Shown one piece after another: positions 1 to 7,689 of a stretch of DNA of 64,000 nucleotides. The translations under genes were made by a program, and so were the position numbers. Where the stretch lies: positions 4,147,501 to 4,211,500 of the forward strand of contig JAGTPG010000002.1 in the NCBI GenBank assembly GCA_018195615.1. Direction: 5' to 3'. The notes under the pieces are model-generated. The model saw nothing but the letters and a program-made list of their open reading frames with translations, had not been told where the DNA came from and searched no databases. Source of the DNA: Streptomyces tuirus. Lineage in GTDB: Bacteria; Actinomycetota; Actinomycetes; Streptomycetales; Streptomycetaceae. Within the stretch, counting starts at the first letter, position 1; each line of letters starts with the position of its first letter.

Positions 1-269
1 GGGCTGCGCCGACGCGCGCCCACGTGTGGGACGGGCCGGTGACCATAAGTCGAGAACCGCGGAGCGCGGCAACGCTCAAAGCATGCCTCCGGCGGGGGCG
101 CTCAGGCTCCGAGATGGCGGGGGCGTCCTCTGCGCGTGCCGGCGGATTCGTGGGGTGCGCGGGGAGCTCCCATCCCGTCTGCCATCGACCCAGGCAGAGC
201 CGAGCAGACGCGGCCCAGGGCGTCAAGGTCGTTCGTACAGTGGCGTGAGGCACCCGTGTAAGTAGGCTC

Positions 270-620
270 GTGTCCATGGATGCGTTCTTACCGTTCCTGA
301 TCTCGACCGGAGTACTTGCCGCAGTCCTGGGCTTCTTTGTGTGGCTGGCCTTACGCATTCGTCGCCGGGGCCTTGCAGGCGGAGCCATGAGTGCGGCCCT
401 GGCCTCCTATGAGGAGGCGTTCCGTGTCACTGCCCACGAATCTCACGTTGAGATCCGGGCTCAAGCAGAACGCAAGGCGCCGATCCTGTCGCCTGACGAT
501 CACTGGGGCCGCAGCCCGTACGAAGTCAGTCAGACAGACGCAGAGGATCATCGACTGCGTCCTCGACGCTCACGACGAGGTATAGGCCGCTGGGTCGATC
601 GACTGAGGCACGGTCGCTAA
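270..620 (+). CDS. small membrane-anchored protein, unknown function
   Basis: I do not recognise the family. A hydrophobic segment at about residues 8–29 (GVLAAVLGFFVWLAL core) is followed by an arginine stop-transfer cluster and a hydrophilic, charged tail. This fits one N-terminal membrane anchor with a cytoplasmic tail. The start can be GTG 270 or ATG 276; neither has a strong ribosome site. It lies 3 bp before the next small membrane protein on the same strand, so the two are probably co-transcribed. Both sit on the outer side of a tRNA-Arg fragment and may belong to an integrated element. The last 30 residues are Arg-rich and could reflect a frame error. Confidence 0.45.
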   Translation: MSMDAFLPFLISTGVLAAVLGFFVWLALRIRRRGLAGGAMSAALASYEEAFRVTAHESHVEIRAQAERKAPILSPDDHWGRSPYEVSQTDAEDHRLRPRRSRRGIGRWVDRLRHGR

Positions 621-623
621 CCG

Positions 624-932
624 ATGGACACGGTGTTCTTGGTCGCAGGAGTAGTCGTTGCGCTGGGCGTGGCCGTGTTCCTGACAGATCGGGTTCTGCT
701 GGCCATGGAGTCTCGGGGCTGGATCTACTGGCGCAAGACCAAAGGCCTGTCATCCATCGGCGTCGACCTCATACAGGAGGGCGACCCCGGGGCCCAGGCA
801 ATCAAACGCGCCATGGAACAGGAACGCGTACGCAAGAACGTCAGGCCAGCCGAAGACCCGCCCTTCCAGGTGGACCTGGACGCTGGCGCGGTGCACATTC
901 GACGCACTGGACACGATGGGAAAGAGTCTTAG
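624..932 (+). CDS. small membrane-anchored protein, unknown function
   Basis: This is a 102-residue protein with one N-terminal transmembrane helix (about residues 3–27) and a soluble, mixed-charge C-terminal part. No catalytic motif is visible. The ATG follows the stop of the preceding small membrane protein by only a few bases, suggesting translational coupling. I cannot assign a function. Codon use is GC-rich in third positions, which supports real coding. Confidence 0.5.
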   Translation: MDTVFLVAGVVVALGVAVFLTDRVLLAMESRGWIYWRKTKGLSSIGVDLIQEGDPGAQAIKRAMEQERVRKNVRPAEDPPFQVDLDAGAVHIRRTGHDGKES

Positions 933-1321
933 CGCCGGGGTGCCTCGTCGCCTGCTGGCCTTGTGAGCGCCGATTAGGCCTGCGCTGGGCGGGTCCCTAC
1001 TCCAGCCCCCTGCACGGACCGGAGACGGGCACGTGTGCTGGCGGCCATCCTTTCCGCCTCTGACGCCGACGACGGCCGCACTTCAGCCGTTCGCCCAGGT
1101 CAGCGCCCGAACCGTCCGCAAAGGATCGCAGCCGGTTTCAGTATCGCCGGCATCGAGTGGATGGAGTTCACCATCACTGATCGCCACCAGAACCCGCTTG
1201 CTGACAAGGCGATCTGACATCCACGAGTGACATCAATAGCGCCGGATGCCGGCACCCATGCACGGCCTTGCACGTTCGACCCAACCACGCGGTGCCCACT
1301 CCGTACCGCGCTCGGATCGAA
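933..1321. other. gap without a convincing gene
   Basis: Short overlapping frames exist but none has a recognisable protein, a ribosome site or consistent codon bias. The stretch leads into the tRNA-Arg fragment and may be the non-coding end of an integrated element. Confidence 0.3.
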
Positions 1322-1363
1322 CTCCTAACGCGGGTGTTGCCGGTTCGAATCCTGCCAGGGGCA
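1322..1363 (+). other. 3' fragment of tRNA-Arg(CCU), probable attachment site remnant
   Basis: The sequence begins in an anticodon loop (CTCCTAA, anticodon CCT), continues with the 3' anticodon strand CGCGG, a variable loop, a T-arm with TTCGAAT loop, and ends CCAGGGGCA as an acceptor 3' strand. The 5' half of the tRNA is absent: the bases before the loop do not pair with CGCGG. A copy starting exactly at the anticodon loop is the usual product of tyrosine-recombinase integration into a tRNA gene. One T-stem pair is mismatched, so the fragment is not under selection as a tRNA. No integrase gene is visible in the window. Confidence 0.65.
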
Positions 1364-1456
1364 CAGAGAAACACCTGGTCAGGGGCCCTGCCGTGGAGCG
1401 GACGGGGGGCTCCTCCGCAGTTTGCAGCACACATATGGCATCCAGTTCCACGTCCG

Positions 1457-2251
1457 CTACATGCCATAGAAGCAGGCGTCGGCGAGAGTGCGAGCCTCGT
1501 CGGCCCAGGCGGCGAGACGGCGTAGGACGGCGGCCCTTTCTGCGAACAAGTTGTGCGTGTCGGCAGGCGGTTCTCCGTGAATGGCTGGGGTGCCGAAGGC
1601 ATCGGCGGCCCGGGCGATCACGTCCGGGACGAGCCAGGCCCACTTCACTGCCGTCAGCACCATGCCCAGTCGCACCATGCGAGGCTCATTGCGGCTGCCC
1701 GACTCGCGCAGCCCGGTCACGTACCCCTCGAAGGTGGCGGCGTCCAGCGTGGTGAAGTCGGCCGCAGGGCGGAGCAGATCCAGGGCGAGGTTGCCCATGT
1801 CGCTGCCGAAAGGGGCGTAGCCGGCCATGGACCAGTCGATCGCGGTGACGGGTGCCGAGGCGCCGGGGGTCTCCGGGGCGCCGAAGAGGTTGTTGCACCA
1901 TGCATCGTTGTGACAGACGGTGTGCGGCAACGCCTCCCACCAGCCGACGAACTCCCCGCGCTCGGCGTGTGCACGGCGGGCGTAGTCGCGGATCGTCGCA
2001 TCGAAGTACTGGGCGACCAACGGGTGCCTCCATGCGCCGTCGTCCTCCAGCAGCGCCCAGTCCACCCTCCCCGCCCAGCCGTCGAGATACGCGCGCAGAG
2101 AACCAGTGCCCCACGGCCCATGCCGGTGCCCGACGGCCAGACCGCCCTGCGCCAGCCCGAAACGGCGAGCCGCCGCCCGGTACTGCGCGGGCGTCCAGCG
2201 GCGGGCCGGCGTCCCGGCCACGTCCTGTCTTCGCGGGGATGTGACCTTCAT
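1457..2251 (-). CDS. aminoglycoside/choline-kinase-fold phosphotransferase, N-lobe missing
   Basis: The protein carries the APH catalytic loop CHNDAWCNN (H-x-D-x4-N, Brenner motif, about residues 112–120) and the metal-binding AIDWSMAGY segment that replaces DFG. It is a kinase-like phosphotransferase acting on a small molecule. At 264 residues it lacks most of the ATP-binding N-lobe; the visible start (MKVTSPRRQ) falls inside what is normally the linker before RRWTPAQY. A frame upstream (about 2255–2340, minus) holds a fragment that resembles the usual N-terminus (MPLPP), so the gene may be internally deleted or frame-broken. It lies just inside the tRNA fragment, where element excision could have damaged it. 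Substrate unknown. Confidence 0.6.
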   Translation of the reverse strand: MKVTSPRRQDVAGTPARRWTPAQYRAAARRFGLAQGGLAVGHRHGPWGTGSLRAYLDGWAGRVDWALLEDDGAWRHPLVAQYFDATIRDYARRAHAERGEFVGWWEALPHTVCHNDAWCNNLFGAPETPGASAPVTAIDWSMAGYAPFGSDMGNLALDLLRPAADFTTLDAATFEGYVTGLRESGSRNEPRMVRLGMVLTAVKWAWLVPDVIARAADAFGTPAIHGEPPADTHNLFAERAAVLRRLAAWADEARTLADACFYGM

Positions 2252-2567
2252 CGCGGTTGTGGAGTCTCAACGCGTTCACCGTTGCGCCATCCCCTGACGA
2301 CGGTGGCAGCGGCATATCCCCGTCGGCGGAGGTCATAGAGCTGTGGGCGGAAGCGCACGGCAGGAAACGCCGCGCCCGCGGAGAGCAATATCTGTGTCCG
2401 TGACATGAGAAATGGGCGCAGGGCACGACGAGTATTCCTCGACCGTCGGCCGTGGCGGAATTATCGACCGTGCAGGGTCGATCGCACCGTGCTACTGTCG
2501 ATCTCAGTTGCAGGTGTGATTGGCCAGAAGGTTCATTTCCGACGGGGTAATCATCACGGCGACACGT

Positions 2568-2586
2568 AATTCGCACAGAGCGAATT
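2568..2586 (+). promoter_or_regulatory. AT-rich hairpin in the leader of the cold-shock gene
   Basis: AATTCGC, a five-base loop ACAGA, and GCGAATT form a perfect 7-bp stem ending 29 bases before the cold-shock start codon. The ribosome site GAAGGAGAA follows at 2602–2610. The leader (2252–2615) has no gene and is less GC-rich than its surroundings. Temperature-dependent leaders are known for csp genes; that role here is inferred. Confidence 0.45.
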
Positions 2587-2615
2587 TCTGACACCGTCTC
2601 CGAAGGAGAAATGAC

Positions 2616-2819
2616 ATGGCTACTGGCACCGTGAAGTGGTTCAACGCGGAAAAGGGCTTCGGCTTCATCGAGCAGGACGGCGGCGGCGCCGACGTCTTCG
2701 CCCACTACTCGAACATCGCCACCCAGGGCTTCCGCGAGCTGCTGGAAGGCCAGAAGGTGTCGTTCGACATCGCGCAGGGCCAGAAGGGCCCGACGGCCGA
2801 GAACATCGTTCCCGCCTGA
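2616..2819 (+). CDS. cold-shock domain protein (CspA family)
   Basis: This is a 67-residue single cold-shock domain with both RNA-binding motifs: KGFGFI (RNP1, residues 14–19) and DVFAHY (RNP2, about 28–33). It binds single-stranded RNA/DNA and acts as an RNA chaperone in the cytoplasm. Length and the N-terminal MATGTVKWFN are typical of the family. The ATG is preceded by GAAGGAGAA. A strong intrinsic terminator directly follows, so it is probably monocistronic, although a DEAD-box helicase and a MerR-type gene follow on the same strand. That combination suggests a cold/RNA-structure response locus. Confidence 0.95.
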   Translation: MATGTVKWFNAEKGFGFIEQDGGGADVFAHYSNIATQGFRELLEGQKVSFDIAQGQKGPTAENIVPA

Positions 2820-2845
2820 CGTTTGGCGCTGACGCATTACTTCGC

Positions 2846-2892
2846 AGCTGGGGCCCGCACCTCTGGGGTGCGGGCCCCAGCTCGCTGCTTTT
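2846..2892 (+). terminator. intrinsic terminator after the cold-shock gene
   Basis: A perfect 16-bp stem (AGCTGGGGCCCGCACC at 2846–2861 with its complement at 2867–2882), five-base loop, then CGCTGCTTTT. It lies 26 bases after the stop codon. Confidence 0.85.
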
Positions 2893-3055
2893 CAGGGCGC
2901 TCGACGGGAAGACTCCACACAGCATCACCGACCGGTGCAACATTCCCCGTCGGTCCGACTCGCCCCATATCGACTTCGGCTCGTCTCGAGATTCTCTGCG
3001 CCGCTCATCTGCTGCGGGAATTCCTTGATACGTGCTCCATCAAGGAAGGTTCCGC

Positions 3056-4549
3056 ATGAAGCGTGCCCATACATCCCGCACATATGACCGCATCGGAGGA
3101 GGCGCCGGCGCCAAGCGCTCCGGTGGTCAGCGCCGTTCAAAGGGCTACGGAAACCACCAGGCCGGACGGGCCGTACAGGGCGAGTTCGCGCCGCCGAAGA
3201 CGATCACACCCGCGCTGCCCGCCGCCGGGGCGTTCGCCGACCTCGCCATGCCCGCGCGGCTGCTGGCCACGCTCGGCCGCGAAGGCGTGACCGTACCGTT
3301 CCCGATCCAGGCGGCGACCCTGCCGAACTCCCTGGCCGGTCGTGACGTACTCGGCCGTGGCCGCACCGGCTCTGGCAAGACCCTCGCTTTCGGCCTCGCC
3401 GTGCTGGCCCGTACAGCGGGGCGGCGTGCCGAGCCACGGCAGCCGCTCGCCCTCGTCCTCGTCCCCACCCGCGAGCTCGCCCAGCAGGTCACCGACGCGC
3501 TCACTCCGTACGCCCGCTCCGTGAGCCTGCGGCTGGCCACCGTCGTCGGCGGAATGTCCATCGGCAGGCAGGCCGGAGCGCTGCGCTCCGGGGCCGAGGT
3601 GGTCGTCGCCACGCCCGGGCGGCTCAAGGACCTCATCGACCGGGGCGACTGCCGACTGGACGATGTCGGCATCACAGTCCTCGACGAGGCCGACCAGATG
3701 GCCGACATGGGCTTCATGCCCCAGGTCACGGCCCTGCTCGACCAGGTGCGTCCCGACGGGCAGCGGATGCTCTTCTCGGCCACCCTGGACCGCAACGTCG
3801 ACCTGCTGGTCCGCCGCTACCTGACGGATCCGGTGGTCCACTCCGTCGACCCGTCGGCGGGCGCGGTCACCACGATGGAGCACCACGTACTCCACGTGCA
3901 CGACGCGGACAAGCATCGGACGACCACCGAGATCGCGGCGCGGGACGGTCGAGTGATCATGTTCCTGGACACCAAGCACGCGGTGGATCGGTTGACCAAG
4001 CACCTGCTGAGCAGCGGTGTCCGCGCCGCGGCCCTGCACGGTGGCAAGTCCCAGCCGCAGCGCACGCGGACCCTGGCCCAGTTCAAGAGCGGGCATGTGA
4101 CGGTACTGGTGGCGACCAACGTCGCGGCGCGCGGGATCCACGTCGACAACCTCGACCTGGTCGTCAATGTGGATCCGCCCAGTGACCACAAGGACTACCT
4201 GCACCGCGGCGGTCGTACGGCCCGCGCCGGCGAGTCCGGCAGCGTCGTCACCCTGGTGACCCCCGACCAGCGTCGCGCCATGAGCCGGCTGATGGCTTCG
4301 GCGGGCATCACCCCCCGGATCGCCCAGGTGCGGTCGGGCGAGGCGGAGCTGAGCCGCATCACAGGTGCCCAGGCCCCTTCCGGTGTCCCGGTCGTCGTCC
4401 CCGCGCCGGGCGTGGAACGTCCCCGCGGCGCGTCTTCTTCGTCCCAGGGCCGTCGGGGTCGCCGGGGCCACGCCGGGCAGGGCCGGCCCGTCGGTGAAGC
4501 GGCGCGCCGCAGGACACAGCGGCGGACCGGCTTCGACTCGGCCGCCTAG
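3056..4549 (+). CDS. DEAD-box ATP-dependent RNA helicase
   Basis: All core motifs are present in order: PFPIQAATLP (Q motif), GRTGSGKT (Walker A), PTRELAQQ (Ia), TPGR (Ib), LDEAD (II), FSATL (III, SAT), then RecA2 motifs MFLDTK (IV), TNVAARGIHV (V) and HRGGRTARAG (VI). It unwinds short RNA duplexes with ATP. The N-terminal ~50 residues are basic and Gly-rich, and the C-terminal ~60 are Arg/Gly/Ser-rich; both are disordered tails typical of actinobacterial RhlE-like helicases and probably bind RNA. ATG 3056 is chosen over an in-frame start at 3032 because AAGGAAGG lies just upstream. Its position after a csp gene suggests a role in low-temperature RNA metabolism. Confidence 0.93.
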   Translation: MKRAHTSRTYDRIGGGAGAKRSGGQRRSKGYGNHQAGRAVQGEFAPPKTITPALPAAGAFADLAMPARLLATLGREGVTVPFPIQAATLPNSLAGRDVLGRGRTGSGKTLAFGLAVLARTAGRRAEPRQPLALVLVPTRELAQQVTDALTPYARSVSLRLATVVGGMSIGRQAGALRSGAEVVVATPGRLKDLIDRGDCRLDDVGITVLDEADQMADMGFMPQVTALLDQVRPDGQRMLFSATLDRNVDLLVRRYLTDPVVHSVDPSAGAVTTMEHHVLHVHDADKHRTTTEIAARDGRVIMFLDTKHAVDRLTKHLLSSGVRAAALHGGKSQPQRTRTLAQFKSGHVTVLVATNVAARGIHVDNLDLVVNVDPPSDHKDYLHRGGRTARAGESGSVVTLVTPDQRRAMSRLMASAGITPRIAQVRSGEAELSRITGAQAPSGVPVVVPAPGVERPRGASSSSQGRRGRRGHAGQGRPVGEAARRRTQRRTGFDSAA

Positions 4550-4806
4550 ACCAGAGCACGGGCCTCATCGCCGACCCCCGGGCGTCCTCGCCCTCGCCGG
4601 CTGATCCACTTCGCCGGTCGGTCCGTTCTCCTTCTTCGCTGTGAGGCATCAGGCATCGGGCTTCACCTGCCACGAGCACGCCGGGAGCACGCGGGGAGCG
4701 CGCCGGTGGGTGCTCCCACTCCGCTCCGGGCTGCTTCGGGGATGCTCGGGGCACCGCCTCCGCGTGGGTGTGAGGGGAGGCGGAAAGCCACCATCACAAA
4801 CCCAGT

Positions 4807-4840
4807 GAGGGCCCTGCCGACGCGCGTCGGCAGGGCCCTC
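4807..4840 (+). terminator. perfect 34-base palindrome after the helicase gene
   Basis: GAGGGCCCTGCCGACGC is followed immediately by its exact complement. There is no T-run, which is common in high-GC terminators. It lies about 260 bases after the helicase stop. It could equally be a protein-binding palindrome. Confidence 0.6.
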
Positions 4841-5345
4841 ATCGTCGTATCGCCGCCCGGTGTCTCGGCCGAGCGGAGGGACGCAGCGGCGTCTCACTGA
4901 CCGCAGTGGCCGAGGACGACTTGTTCACCCGTTGTCGCAGACACAGGATGCCTGTGGCTTGCGAACCCCAAAATCTACTCTTGCCAGAGTAGACATTGCC
5001 TCCTGGCTCGGTTAGCCTTTTTCCGTTGACACGGTCAAAGAGACCCGGCAGACACGAACTGGCGGGTGGCAGCCCGCAGGTCCAGGGGCTGCCAACAGCA
5101 CCACCGACGCAGTACCGCAGTACCCGTTCATCAAGTGGTCGGTTCAGAGAAAGGACGGAGGAGCAGACGCCATCAGGATCGCCCGGCCCGGGAAGCTCTC
5201 GGTCCGGGTACCGCAAGACCCGGAATGGATGGTGGTCCCCGGTCACGCAGCCGCGATCCCCGCACCCCTCCCCTAACCGGGCCGGGTAGCGGAAACAAAC
5301 GGTCGGCAGAGCATTAGGGCCGACAGATGGTGTTTCATTTCCTTC
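4841..5345 (+). other. hairpin-rich non-coding stretch, candidate long structured leader
   Basis: No convincing gene is present. Three perfect small inverted repeats follow each other: CACAGG/CCTGTG (4942–4956, 3-base loop), TCTACTCT/AGAGTAGA (4974–4993, 4-base loop TGCC), and TTGAC/GTCAA (5029–5041, 3-base gap). The stretch is bounded by two long perfect palindromes (4807–4840 and 5346–5377). This is the layout of a structured 5' leader or small RNA upstream of the MerR-type gene; function is inferred only. Confidence 0.4.
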
Positions 5346-5377
5346 GGGGCCCTGGTGCCGTACGGCACCAGGGCCCC
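5346..5377 (+). promoter_or_regulatory. perfect 32-base palindrome before the MerR-type gene
   Basis: GGGGCCCTGGTGCCGT is followed directly by its exact complement, ending 25 bases before ATG 5403. It may be an attenuator hairpin occluding initiation, or an operator for a dimeric regulator such as the MerR-type protein encoded next to it. Confidence 0.5.
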
Positions 5378-5402
5378 TCGACGCGTTGCACAACGAGGTG
5401 AC

Positions 5403-5753
5403 ATGGCAGCAGATACTCCACTCAGCGATCGTCTGGACGACGACGACTACCCCGCGTACACCATGGGCCGGGCCGCCGAAATGCTCGGCACCACCCCTGG
5501 CTTCCTCCGAGCCATCGGTGAGGCTCGTCTGATCACTCCGCTGCGCTCGGAGGGCGGACATCGCCGGTACTCCCGCTACCAACTGCGGATCGCCGCTCGC
5601 GCCCGCGAGCTCGTCGACAGGGGAACCCCGATCGAGGCTGCTTGCCGCATCATCATCCTCGAGGACCAGCTTGAGGAGGCTCAGCGCATCAACGCCGAGT
5701 ACCGCCGTGCAGCGAACGCAGCGTCCGAAAGTCCCGATCCCGGTTCGAGCTGA
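5403..5753 (+). CDS. MerR-type (BldC-like) helix-turn-helix protein
   Basis: About 116 residues. The segment YTMGRAAEMLGTTPGFLRAIGEAGLI-like through GGHRRYSRYQLRIAARAREL is a winged MerR DNA-binding domain (residues ~20–85). It is followed by a coiled-coil helix rich in Glu/Arg (LEDQLEEAQRINAEYRR) that should mediate dimerisation. There is no C-terminal ligand domain, so it is closer to small regulators of the BldC type than to metal or drug sensors. The in-frame start at 5355 is rejected because its codons lie in the palindrome; ATG 5403 gives the usual N-terminus. It is the last gene of the csp/helicase stretch. Confidence 0.8.
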   Translation: MAADTPLSDRLDDDDYPAYTMGRAAEMLGTTPGFLRAIGEARLITPLRSEGGHRRYSRYQLRIAARARELVDRGTPIEAACRIIILEDQLEEAQRINAEYRRAANAASESPDPGSS

Positions 5754-5973
5754 CCACGTGGGCGCAGGCAGGTCGGCTCTACCCACGAACGACTCCGGGT
5801 TACTCATGAGTGGAGAGGCACAGCTGCGGGCGGTGCGCCCCGAGCCAAGTCCGTCCCGGCCAAGAGCTGTGCCAGGTCGAAGGCTACGGCTACGCCTGCG
5901 ACAGCTCACCGCGACTTGTTTGCCCGCCCCGACCGGGCCCTGCGCGGCCGGGCCGACAACCCGCACGGCCGTC

Positions 5974-7689
5974 TCAGTGCCGCGCCGCCCCGGCCAGGGA
6001 CAGGTCCCAGTACGCGGCGTACCGGCCGGCGCGCCGCAGCAACTCCTCGTGGGTGCCCTGTTCGACCACTCGCCCGGCGTCCAGGAAGGCGACGCGGTCG
6101 GCCCGGCGCACGGTCGCCATGCGGTGGGCCACCAGCACCGCGGTCCGGCCCGCCATCAGCTCTTCGATGCCGGCGTGCACGGCCGCCTCGTTCACCGGGT
6201 CCAGGGCCGAAGTGACCTCGTCGAGCAGCACGATCGGCGCGTCCTTCAGCAGCGCGCGGGCGATGGAGACGCGCTGCCGCTCGCCGCCCGACAGCAGCGC
6301 CCCGCCCTCGCCCACCTGCGCCGACCAGCCGCCGGGCAGCCGCTCGATCACCTCGTCGAGACGGGCCGCGGCGGCCGCGGCCCGCACCTCGGCGTCGGTG
6401 GCGTTCGGGCGGCCGAGGCGCACGTTCTCCTCGATCGTGCCGTCGAAGAGGTAGACGTCCTGGAAGACGATGGCGATCCGCGCCATCAGCGCCGCACTGT
6501 CCATCTCCCGTACGTCCACGCCGCCGATCCGCACCGCGCCCGCGTCGACGTCGTAGAAGCGGGCGAGCAGCTGCAGCAGCGTCGTCTTGCCCGCGCCCGA
6601 CGGCCCGACGACGGCGAGCCGCCCGCCCTCGGGTACGGACAGCGTCACTCCGTCGGCGACCGTGCGGTCTCCGTGCCGGAAGGTGACCGCGTCGAACTCG
6701 ATGTCGTGGCAGAACGGTTCGCGCGGCGCGCGGGGCTCCGGCAGCGGCTCGGTGGTGAGGACGTCGTCGAGGCGGGTGAGTTCGGCGCGGGCGGCGCGGA
6801 TGCCGCCGCTCATCTCGGCGAGGGACAGCAGCGGGTCGGCGCAGCGGGCGGCGAGCACCAGGACGGCGAGCACCTCGGCCGCGCCGATGTCCCCGCCGAG
6901 GGCGAGGTACGCACCGAGTGCGAGCAGCGCGGTGAACACCGCCTGCACGGTGACCGCGAGACCCAGCACACCCGGCAGCGCCGAAAGGGTGGAGCGGCGC
7001 GAGGCACGGCGCAGTTCCTTCAGGGAGTCGTCCAGCAAACTGAAGCGCTCGCCGGTGCGGCCGCCGGCGCGCAGTACCGGCTGGGCCTGGAGGTACTCGA
7101 TGACGCGGCCGGTGGCCGCGCGCTCGCGTTCCACGCGCTCCGTGTCGGTCGCCGTCGTCGCGCGGGCCGTGCGCAGCTGGACCGCGGCCACCAACGGTAC
7201 GGCGGCCAGGGCGGCGAGTCCCAGCTGCCAGTTGTAGGCGAGCATCACGGCGACGATCGTCAGCGGGGTCACCGAGGCGGAGATGAACGGCGCCAGCAGG
7301 TGCGCGATCACGCTCATCGCCTGCAAGACGCCCTGGCTCGCGAGGACGGACACCTCGCCGGTGCGGCCGGGTTGATACCAGCCGATGGGCAGCCGGGCGA
7401 GGTGTTCGCCGAGGCGCTCGTACATGCCGTGCAGCATCGTCGTGCCCACGCGGAAACCGGAGCGGTCGCTGACGTAGCGCAGCACCGCGTAGACCGCGAC
7501 CGCCGCGCCGAAGGCGGCCAGCCAGGGCCGGGCGTCCTCGGGCGTGCTGCCGAAGAGCGCGCGCAGCACGGGCACCAGCAGGGCGTACGACAGTCCCTCG
7601 GCGAGGGCGGTCGCCGTCATCAGGGCGACGGTGCGGCGCACCGGCCCGGCGTACTCGTGGCCGAGCACGCGCAGCAGTGTGCTGATCAT
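5974..7689 (-). CDS. ABC transporter, permease–ATPase half (second subunit of a heterodimer)
   Basis: 571 residues: an N-terminal six-helix exporter-type membrane domain (about residues 15–310) and a C-terminal ATPase with GPSGAGKTT (Walker A), LSGGERQRVSIARALL (signature) and IVLLDEVTSALD (Walker B plus Glu). The catalytic Glu is present. ATG 7689 overlaps the stop of the upstream ABC gene in an ATGA arrangement, implying coupled translation and a heterodimer. The earlier in-frame start at 7845 is rejected because that segment translates the GGCACC repeat. Pairing with an AraC-type regulator recalls siderophore-linked ABC pairs (YbtPQ/IrtAB type); substrate is not determinable here. Confidence 0.88.
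   Translation of the reverse strand: MISTLLRVLGHEYAGPVRRTVALMTATALAEGLSYALLVPVLRALFGSTPEDARPWLAAFGAAVAVYAVLRYVSDRSGFRVGTTMLHGMYERLGEHLARLPIGWYQPGRTGEVSVLASQGVLQAMSVIAHLLAPFISASVTPLTIVAVMLAYNWQLGLAALAAVPLVAAVQLRTARATTATDTERVERERAATGRVIEYLQAQPVLRAGGRTGERFSLLDDSLKELRRASRRSTLSALPGVLGLAVTVQAVFTALLALGAYLALGGDIGAAEVLAVLVLAARCADPLLSLAEMSGGIRAARAELTRLDDVLTTEPLPEPRAPREPFCHDIEFDAVTFRHGDRTVADGVTLSVPEGGRLAVVGPSGAGKTTLLQLLARFYDVDAGAVRIGGVDVREMDSAALMARIAIVFQDVYLFDGTIEENVRLGRPNATDAEVRAAAAAARLDEVIERLPGGWSAQVGEGGALLSGGERQRVSIARALLKDAPIVLLDEVTSALDPVNEAAVHAGIEELMAGRTAVLVAHRMATVRRADRVAFLDAGRVVEQGTHEELLRRAGRYAAYWDLSLAGAARH

Noticed and set aside
1033..1230. Two overlapping 60–65-codon frames after the small membrane proteins
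   Set aside because: No ribosome site, no recognisable sequence, and two frames compete equally.
1174..1643. Antisense frames across the tRNA fragment reading LAGFEPATPA-type peptides
   Set aside because: This peptide is the familiar translation of a tRNA T-arm and is not a protein.
5355..5402. Upstream start for the MerR-type protein
   Set aside because: The extra residues are coded by the palindrome and are Arg/Pro-rich; ATG 5403 gives the expected N-terminus.
5754..5973. Gene between MerR-type and ABC genes
   Set aside because: Only long shadow frames antisense to the ABC operon cross this gap; nothing independent is supported.
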